A stretch of 64,000 nt of DNA, taken from the NCBI GenBank assembly GCA_900128585.1, contig LT642146.1, positions 1 through 64,000 on the forward strand. Direction: 5' to 3'. The notes beneath the pieces are model-generated. The model searched no databases, was not told the origin of the DNA, and saw only the letters and a list, made by a program, of their open reading frames with translations. Source of the DNA: Stramenopiles sp. TOSAG23-3 (Eukaryota > Sar). Positions 57,956-64,000 of this stretch are shown piece after piece. Position numbers and translations under genes: made by a program. Position 1 is the stretch's first letter, and the number at the start of each line of letters is the position of its first letter.

Positions 57956-59904
57956 CCCCCCCCCCCCTTTTGGAACGCTTTTTTACGCAACCAGCCCAAG
58001 TGCGCGGCGGCAAGCGGCGGGCAGCGGGCCAGGATATTATTTACATTTAGCAATACGGAATCGTCCGCTTTGCTCTTCTTTGCGTCGATACACAGTCGCG
58101 CCACGGTGGCAGACAGAAAATTGATTGCCTCGGGAGCCAGGCGACGCGCGCTCTCACCAAAGTACATTTGCAGCCCTGAAAGGAATATGCCCGCAGCGAG
58201 GTCTTTGGGGCCGCGCACGGGACACTGCGTGAGCAGCTGGCCAAACAGAAGAACCGCGGGGGTGGTTATAGGGTGACGAAAATCAGACACTGGGAAGAGG
58301 ACGCCCAGCATTTTCAAAGCGAGCAACTCGCCACCGCTCGGCCAACAGCGCAGCCTTACGTCCTTTTCGCCATAATCTCCCCCTCCCCCCTGGGCGGCGA
58401 ATTTTCTGGCGCGGGTTACGTGCACCGTCGCACGTTTCTGGATAAGCTCCAGCATGTCGCGGTACGCGTTAACGCACACGACCGGTGAATCTTGCAGCAG
58501 TTTGTACATGACAACGCACAACTTGTCAAAGTAGTCCTTCCCCGCGGCCGGGAAGGCCTTCATCTTCGTGACGTAGGCAAGCAGGAGCGTAAAGAGCTTC
58601 CCGAGCTTTCCTCGGTTTTCGGCCCTCAGGTGAATGGAGGTCAGTTTATGAATGCGCGAGAACACAAGGAAAAGTTTCTCCCCAGTGCCTTCCCTGTTTG
58701 GGGGGCACCATCGGTTGATCACTCGGTCCAGTCTTTCCAGCGTCGCGGGGCATTCCAGCACGTACGGAAGCTCCTCGGCAGGGTCGTACTCCCCGGCGTC
58801 CTCTTCCCGCTCGATTTCCTTGCGGATCTCCTCGTCTTCCTTTTCGCTGTCAAACCCTTCGTCGGACGACGCGTCTTCCCCCTTCAAGTCATCGTTGTCC
58901 ACCGCATAGTTTACCCCCAAATCATCGCCCCGCATAGGCTTCGCAGAAGCCGTTTCGTCCCCATCTTCGGACATTCGCTTCAACCTCGCGGCCTCCATTT
59001 TTTCAAGGCGCTCCTTTTCCTCTTTCGCTTTCTCTTCCTCCGTTTTCATGCGATCGCTGGCGGCGGCTCGCGCGTCAAAGACCAGGCCTCGGCGAATTTC
59101 GTCGTACTCCGAGTATGCATCTTTTTCCTCCGGTTCTCGCTTTCGCTTTTTCCCATCCTTGTTCGCCAATCGCGCAAACATTTCCTGGCGCTCTTGCTCC
59201 TTGGTTGGCCGAAAGTCCAAAAGGCCGCGAATGCCATCCAGCTGGTCGTCGAGAGACTCCATTTCCCGCTCGTCGTGCGCCTTTTGGCGAGCCCGCTCGG
59301 CCCTGTACTTCTTGCTTTTCGCGATAAGCTCTGCGTAAATTTCCTCCTTCGTTTTCATGGAGCCGTCCGGCCTGAGCTTTTCAGAGCCACCCCCGAAGTG
59401 CAGCTGCTCCACCACTTCTGCGCTGAGGCCCGCGTCGTCCTCGTCGCTATCGTCCTGCCCAAGGCCGCCGCTGAGCATTCCGCCGGCGAGGGGCTTTCCT
59501 TTGTGGGTGAGCTGCGTGCCGTCATTGGCATCGTCGTAGTCGTCCCGAAGGTTGAACTTGTTCCCTTTGAACCTTTGCTTTTGCAGCTTGATGAACCTGG
59601 CCAGGTCCTTTTCCTCCTGGGTGACGTCCTTTCTATCTTCCCCGAACCGCTTGTCCACGAACTGGTTGACCTTTCCTCGTTGTTTCATCTCTTCCAGGAG
59701 CGTCTCATCTCTAGATTTTTTCTCCCTCGTCCTCGCCTCGGACACGTTCCTCTTCGAGCCTTTAATTTTACGCCCAAGGACGTCCTGCTTCGATCGTTTG
59801 TTATTCTGAATGTCGAATGGGTTCGCCTTTGCTTTAGCAAACGCATCGAACTTCTTCCCAGCCGACGAAGGGTTGTACGACTTTGCCCTCTTCTTCTTTC
59901 CCAT
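57913..59904 (-). CDS. NOP14: NOP14 N-terminal and central part (ends after frameshift)
   Basis: ATG at 59902-59904. NOP14 is a nucleolar SSU processome factor needed for 18S rRNA maturation and 40S assembly. N-terminal blocks NPFDIQNNKRSKQDVLGRK, VNQFVDKRFGEDR and LARFIKLQKQRF are diagnostic, followed by acidic, highly charged regions and the helical domain (LERLDRVINRWCPPN, NRGKLGKLFTLLLAYV). After the poly-Gly encoded by a 13-base C run (57956-57968 on the plus strand) the frame reads out-of-frame residues to a TGA at 57913-57915. The correct continuation is in the neighbouring frame. A one- or two-base error in the homopolymer explains it best. Confidence 0.9.
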   Translation of the reverse strand: MGKKKRAKSYNPSSAGKKFDAFAKAKANPFDIQNNKRSKQDVLGRKIKGSKRNVSEARTREKKSRDETLLEEMKQRGKVNQFVDKRFGEDRKDVTQEEKDLARFIKLQKQRFKGNKFNLRDDYDDANDGTQLTHKGKPLAGGMLSGGLGQDDSDEDDAGLSAEVVEQLHFGGGSEKLRPDGSMKTKEEIYAELIAKSKKYRAERARQKAHDEREMESLDDQLDGIRGLLDFRPTKEQERQEMFARLANKDGKKRKREPEEKDAYSEYDEIRRGLVFDARAAASDRMKTEEEKAKEEKERLEKMEAARLKRMSEDGDETASAKPMRGDDLGVNYAVDNDDLKGEDASSDEGFDSEKEDEEIRKEIEREEDAGEYDPAEELPYVLECPATLERLDRVINRWCPPNREGTGEKLFLVFSRIHKLTSIHLRAENRGKLGKLFTLLLAYVTKMKAFPAAGKDYFDKLCVVMYKLLQDSPVVCVNAYRDMLELIQKRATVHVTRARKFAAQGGGGDYGEKDVRLRCWPSGGELLALKMLGVLFPVSDFRHPITTPAVLLFGQLLTQCPVRGPKDLAAGIFLSGLQMYFGESARRLAPEAINFLSATVARLCIDAKKSKADDSVLLNVNNILARCPPLAAAHLGWLRKKAFQKGGGGGQDQGSIRLCRCR

Positions 59905-61124
59905 CGTGGTGTTGGTGTTGGTGGTGGTTCTGGTCGGTTTTACGTTCGGCAGCGCTTCGTACGAGAAGATAATCCAGACTCTTTCTGCCTCTTGCTATTT
60001 TTCTGTTTATAATTTCTATATTTGTTAAGAGCTCCAACTCACACATTAAAATTATCTTCGTCGATTTTTTAACCTAATAACCTCTTCTTTTCTTTCATTC
60101 ATATTTATTGGCTCATAATAAAATAATAATAATACGATGTGCAATTATTATAAAAAAAAATACCCGCCGGTAGTACATTATACACCGTACAGTATTGAGT
60201 TCATAAAGTAGAGTATTTTTATTATCATTCATTTTTTTGTTGTTGTTGTTGGTTGTGTGTTGTTGTTGTGTGATGATGAGGAGTGTCTTTTTCTTTTTCT
60301 TCTTCTCTCCTCTCTCTCTCTCTCTCTCCTCCTCCTCCTATTTTATTATTAATAATAATATTTCTTTCTTCTATTTCTCTTTTTCTTTCTTCTTTCTTCT
60401 TTTGTCTTTCTTCTTCTTTTGTCTTTCTTCTTTCTTTCTTCTTTCTTCTTTCTTTTTTTCTTTTTTTTCGCACACTTTTTTTTTTTAAGATATAAATAAC
60501 AACAGACATTCGGTACGGTATCTGGTATAATAAAATACCTCTCTCCGTGGTACTACGCACTACGTAATATATAGTCTAGTCTAATAATAGTATTATATAC
60601 ATATTTTTATCATCGTCTTCTCGTTCTTCGATTATTTATATAAAAAATAATATTGTGGACATGAATTCGGGTTATTAAAATATTCAAGCTTAGCTTAAAA
60701 ATGGATTAAATGGACAATAATAAAAAGTAATATTTATTCCATCCATCATACGGTAGAAGATTGAATCGGCCGCCGGGGAGACGGGGAGAGTATTTATATT
60801 TATATTTTATATACCGACACCGTACGATAATAAAGACGACTAATTAGGAGATAGGGTTAACAGCAGCTACTATGGTTGGTTATTAGAAGAAAAAAAAAAT
60901 TAAAAAAATAATTATTATTATTATTATTCTTCCCATATTTTTTATTTATACAATGTATTACATATATATAACTAGATTTGTTTCATAGAAAAATAATCCA
61001 CACACGCCAACACGAGAGTTATCTGCATAGAAAATGAACGGGCGTATGATAACATTCGAAAAGAGACGCGAATCATAGTGTATATAATATACTTTGAAAA
61101 GTGTTTGTTTGTTTGTTTGCCACC
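59905..61124. other. Divergent spacer between NOP14 and NSUN2-like genes
   Basis: AT-rich. It has a TTG/GTTGTT run at 60236-60270, a CT-rich microsatellite at about 60288-60480 and a GGTACGGTATCTGGTA word at 60513-60528. Two RNA-processing genes share this region as their upstream side. No gene seen. Confidence 0.45.
60288..60480. repeat. CT/TTC-rich microsatellite
   Basis: Polypyrimidine tract of TTCTT, TCTCTC and CTTTCTT units. Frames across it are artefacts. Confidence 0.85.
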
Positions 61125-62147
61125 ATGGAGTTCCCAGTTACTTTAGGCAAGGAAAAGTGGTCCCAGCGGCAGCTAAAAGCGTATGAGGTGCAGCAGCGGC
61201 AAAAACTAAGTTGGAAGAAGAAAAAGCGAAAGTATGTCCCGGACGGTACCACGAAACAGGAAAAGAATCAGAAACGGCGCATTAAGACCAAAGAAAAGCT
61301 GAAGAAACAGCGGATGTTGCAAACGTACGACCGGCGTGTACAAGGTTTGGACAGGTTTGGCGACGAAGAGGACGAAGTTGCCGTGAACAAACTGTGGGTC
61401 GACTTTTACAAGGCGCAAAAGCTAACTCGGTCTCCAGCTGAGTTCAAAGAGTTCATAAGGGCCATGTCAACGCCATTGCCCGTCACGTTCCGGGTTGAAG
61501 ACATTTGCCCGGTGTACCTAGGAGCAAAGACGCGCATGGACTCGGACGAGTTTCAGTTCAAAGGGTCGTTTATCGAAGCCTCGGGGCGCGTCCTTAAGAC
61601 GATCGTGGAGCCTCTCCGTATTGTACAAAATTCATGGAAAATCAATGCCGATCGGTCAGGGCTTCAACGGACGGAATCGTTGAGGCCGCTGTACAAGTTT
61701 GTCACCCGAGAAATGCGGCTGGGGCATATTTCAAGGCAAGAAGAAGCCAGCATGGTCCCAGTGCACGTCTTGGAACGCATTATGGCGACGGAGAAGGCGG
61801 CGGCGAAAGCGCCCATGATTCTGGACATGTGCTGCTGCCCCGGGTCGAAGTCTCGCCAAATGCTATCCGTTTTGCGCAGCAGCCTGAAGGGGAAGGGGTG
61901 CCTGGTAGCGAACGATTCCGACGCGAAGCGTATAGTAAACATGGTGAAGCAAATGGAGCGCATGGGTTCCGAGAACCTTTTGGTGACCTGTGAACGCGGG
62001 GAAGATTTGCTGGGGAAGAGGACGTGCCCTGCACTGGCGACGGGACATTTCGCAAAGCCCCGGCCTTGTGGCCGAAATGGCACCCTGCAAACGGGCTTGC
62101 GATGCACCGGCTGCAGCTCCAGATTGCTCTCCATGGGTATTCCTTAG
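61125..62147 (+). CDS. NSUN2: NSUN2-like RNA cytosine-5 methyltransferase, N-terminal part (frame broken near 62012)
   Basis: The ATG at 61125 sits in a strong Kozak context (GCCACCATGG); an upstream GTG at 61101 is not needed. The enzyme family makes 5-methylcytosine in tRNAs and other RNAs with S-adenosylmethionine. Visible: a basic N-terminal region (KKKKRKYV, NQKRRIKTKEKLKK), the NSUN2 block PLPVTFRVEDI, and RQEEASMVPVHVLERI leading into the SAM-binding motif ILDMCCCPGSKSRQML (near residue 232). Homology in this frame ends at about 62011; the remainder to the TAG is out of frame. The next part (motif IV onward) is in another frame. Confidence 0.85.
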   Translation: MEFPVTLGKEKWSQRQLKAYEVQQRQKLSWKKKKRKYVPDGTTKQEKNQKRRIKTKEKLKKQRMLQTYDRRVQGLDRFGDEEDEVAVNKLWVDFYKAQKLTRSPAEFKEFIRAMSTPLPVTFRVEDICPVYLGAKTRMDSDEFQFKGSFIEASGRVLKTIVEPLRIVQNSWKINADRSGLQRTESLRPLYKFVTREMRLGHISRQEEASMVPVHVLERIMATEKAAAKAPMILDMCCCPGSKSRQMLSVLRSSLKGKGCLVANDSDAKRIVNMVKQMERMGSENLLVTCERGEDLLGKRTCPALATGHFAKPRPCGRNGTLQTGLRCTGCSSRLLSMGIP

Positions 62148-63523
62148 TCAAGCCAGGGGGCGTCTTCGTGTACTCTACCTGCTCCTTGAACCCTTTGGAA
62201 AACGAAGCCGTCGTTGCTACGATAATCGAGGAGACCTCGTTTGGTTGCGATTTGTTGTCGGTGAAGGACTTGCTTCAAAATAGCGTGTTGACGGAGGACG
62301 GGGTGACCGACTGGGTGTTGGACGGAAAAGAGTGGGGGGATGAAAAATCGCACCACAGTATTCTGCCGCCGTCTCAGCGCGGCCTCTCCTCCAAGAGGCG
62401 CGCGCGACTAGACAAGCGGCTTAGGAAGACGGCTCGTTTGATGCCGCACAAGAGCGGCACAGGGGGCTTCTACATTGCCGTGTTTCGGAAAACAAAACCC
62501 TGGTCCATGGGTGCGGCAAGTGCAGCCGGTGAAAGTGGCGCGTCGAGTGCGTGCCAAGAGCTGGACGAGGCCAGCGCATTGAATTTACTAAAGAATAGAA
62601 TGGGATTCAAAGCGACGTCGTCTTCGGAAGCGAAAAGCGGCATTTGCCTGTACCCAGTTGATGGCAAAGAATTGAAAATGTTAAGGCGCAAATTCGATTT
62701 CGCGAGCGTGGGCACCGAGGAAGGGAGGGCTTTGGTCACCACCAATCCACAGTCCCGCAGAGAGAACTTTGAAGAAGATGACAAACCGTTCAACATGGTC
62801 TCGCAGGCCGCCAACAAACTCTTGGGCACGCTTCTGTCGAGCGAGGTTGCAGTAATTCACGCAGGGGTGTCTGTGCTTACGCGGCAGGCCCCCAACGATT
62901 ACGACCATGGTGACTCAACGAGCGCGTTCTATGAAGCCAGCGAATATTGCCTTGTGCCCGACGGCATATGCCCATTTTTACCAGAAATTAATGCCCGGAA
63001 AATGTTAGTGTCTTTGCGTGATTTTGCGTTGCTGATTCATTTGCAGCTAAACGATTCCGGTTCCTCTGGCCTATCGGCAAAAACGTTGGGAGGCACTTTG
63101 TCGTCAAACCTTTTTGAGCTATTGTTATCTGTTTCGCCCGGCTCGTCCATTGCGGTGTATTTGGACCCAGAACTTTTTGTTAAAAAGGAGATCGCGGGCG
63201 ACGCGGTGCTTGCTTCGTCCGCAGGCAACAGCACTGGAGGAAAAAAACGCGTACGACGACGGAAAGTAAAACGTGGATCCGTGGCAAAGAATGCCGGTAG
63301 TTCGGGAAGCAATGTGCCAGAAACACTCCACGAAGTGAAGAAAGGCCCATACCAACCCATGGGCATCGTCCTATTTTCATTGGGCGAATCGTTTCACGTC
63401 CTGACACAACAAGATCGACTCGAGAGTTACCAGGACTACATCACTTCCTGTTTAGAAAACCCCTTTGCAGGAGATGAAGAGGATGATAGCGAGGATGAAA
63501 GCAGTCAGGAAGATGGCGATTAA
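62012..63523 (+). CDS. NSUN2: NSUN2-like RNA methyltransferase, C-terminal part
   Basis: Second part of the same gene in a shifted frame. It begins with motif IV, EDVPCTGDGTFRK (the Cys that releases product), then LWPKWHPANGLAMHRLQLQIAL and motif VI VYSTCSLNPLENEAVVATII, whose Cys attacks the base. The expected strand before motif IV (fDRxLxD) is missing; only about a dozen residues separate the first part from DVPC, where relatives have 20 or more extra. The C-terminal 250 residues are less conserved, with a basic RVRRRKVKRG patch and an acidic tail (EEDDSEDESSQEDGD). Combined length, about 800 residues, is close to human NSUN2. Confidence 0.83.
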   Translation, partial: GEEDVPCTGDGTFRKAPALWPKWHPANGLAMHRLQLQIALHGYSLVKPGGVFVYSTCSLNPLENEAVVATIIEETSFGCDLLSVKDLLQNSVLTEDGVTDWVLDGKEWGDEKSHHSILPPSQRGLSSKRRARLDKRLRKTARLMPHKSGTGGFYIAVFRKTKPWSMGAASAAGESGASSACQELDEASALNLLKNRMGFKATSSSEAKSGICLYPVDGKELKMLRRKFDFASVGTEEGRALVTTNPQSRRENFEEDDKPFNMVSQAANKLLGTLLSSEVAVIHAGVSVLTRQAPNDYDHGDSTSAFYEASEYCLVPDGICPFLPEINARKMLVSLRDFALLIHLQLNDSGSSGLSAKTLGGTLSSNLFELLLSVSPGSSIAVYLDPELFVKKEIAGDAVLASSAGNSTGGKKRVRRRKVKRGSVAKNAGSSGSNVPETLHEVKKGPYQPMGIVLFSLGESFHVLTQQDRLESYQDYITSCLENPFAGDEEDDSEDESSQEDGD

Positions 63524-64000
63524 TGCCATGCGTGTTTCATGTGTTTCGTATGATAAGTTCTTTTTGTTGTCTATAAGAGATAATTTAAAAAAAAAACAAA
63601 TTATATATGTGTATGAAATTTATAATTAAAATTACATGAAAAGGAACGTAAACCTGTAATGGACAAAAGGGAGCAGATTCACTTACGCGGTACACGAGGA
63701 AGAATAAATTTTAATTTACTTAAAATAACAGCCAATTTTTTCGTTTATATTGAGAAGTACAAAAGGAGCTAAAAAGTATAAAATAACAGCCAATTTTCTT
63801 GTTTTAAAAAAGTAATTTTCTGTATAAATATGATCTTCTTCATGTAATCATATCGCGAATGTGTACGTCTGCTCCTTGTTTTATAAATTTAAAGCCTAAA
63901 CAATGGCTTTACGAACGCTCGCAGTACATCGATTTCATGTCGAGCATTGGTGTAATCCTCTCGCGAACCAGCTTCACCGACAGCCAAATTTGCAGCATTT
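63524..64000. other. 3' flank with dispersed repeat copies, to window end
   Basis: AT-rich. It holds an inverted dispersed repeat (63636-63745), a second inverted core (63780-63808) and a forward degenerate 3' half (about 63830-63880). The final 100 bases are more balanced in composition, but no frame long enough to call was seen. Confidence 0.45.
63636..63808. repeat. Dispersed intergenic repeat, inverted copies
   Basis: Reverse complement of the 42052-42210 element: AAAAGGAACGTAAACC, TGGACAAAAGGGAGCAGATT, CGCGGTACACGAGGAAGA, then TAAAATAACAGCCAATTTT; a second AACAGCCAATTTTCTTGTTT follows at 63784-63803. Confidence 0.7.

Noticed and set aside
58492-60012. 506-residue hydrophobic plus-strand frame
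   Set aside because: Antisense shadow of NOP14. The Leu/Phe/Val richness comes from the reverse of Lys/Glu-rich codons.
1-64000. CRISPR arrays, bacterial operons or phage modules
   Set aside because: No regularly spaced repeats with unique spacers; the gene content is eukaryotic throughout.

Overview
This is a eukaryotic nuclear window. Genes lie on both strands without operons, long AT-rich spacers separate them, signal and transit peptides are present, and the products (Pol III subunit, CCT chaperonin, NOP14, polybromo, 14-3-3, SUMO-like) are eukaryote-specific. Nearly every gene is one uninterrupted reading frame, so introns are rare or absent. A MYCBPAP-type axonemal protein and an Sfi1-repeat protein suggest a ciliated cell. 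The large receptor, with Cys-rich GCC2/GCC3-type repeats and a polytopic C-terminus, is of a kind I associate with stramenopiles and other algal or heterotrophic protists. My best guess is a flagellated stramenopile-like protist; the rank below that is not determinable from the window. Several coding regions begin at non-ATG codons if extended maximally, and I used the first sensible ATG.

Layout, left to right: an ankyrin/Sfi1-repeat gene cut by the left edge and split by a frameshift (3-3174); a small unknown gene (3583-4026, -); a 2537-residue multi-domain receptor (5790-13403, +); an antisense helicase/pentapeptide remnant (13377-14034, -); organellar methionyl-tRNA synthetase (14567-16303, +); a LOV-like PAS protein with a KA1-like tail (17366-18391, +); Pol III subunit RPC3 (19279-21147, -); a long 14-3-3-like protein (21619-22674, -); a MYCBPAP-like protein fused to a dead phosphoglycerate kinase (23538-28127, +); a polybromodomain protein (28768-32046, +); a secreted Cys-rich protein (32258-32947, -); a SUMO-like protein (34880-35716, +); an EF-hand protein (35775-37694, -); a large unknown protein (39181-41919, +); an ARMT1/DUF89 protein (42774-44183, -); an SLC1-type symporter (45238-46704, -); a broken FG-GAP/heme-peroxidase gene (47691-49923, +); a DGAT2-like acyltransferase (50018-51022, -); a Pro/Ser-rich unknown (52150-53007, +); CCT5 (55290-56900, +); NOP14 split by a C13 tract (57251-59904, -); and an NSUN2-like RNA methyltransferase split by a frameshift (61125-63523, +).

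The genes do not form one pathway. Loose themes are translation and ribosome biogenesis (MetRS, RPC3, NOP14, NSUN2), cilium or cytoskeleton (Sfi1-like, MYCBPAP-like, CCT) and sensing (the receptor, LOV-like, 14-3-3, EF-hand). The most unusual items are the receptor with two bacterial-type OpuAC-like modules after two Venus-flytrap modules, the LOV-like domain that lacks its photoactive cysteine and ends in a KA1-like domain, the MYCBPAP-PGK pseudoenzyme fusion, a perfect 30-bp hairpin (47347-47414), and a dispersed repeat family found mainly between convergent genes. Four genes carry a single reading-frame break; two of these also seem to lack a block of conserved sequence. The window contains one run of N (34282-34388) in a GAAA microsatellite, so assembly error must be considered for the breaks.
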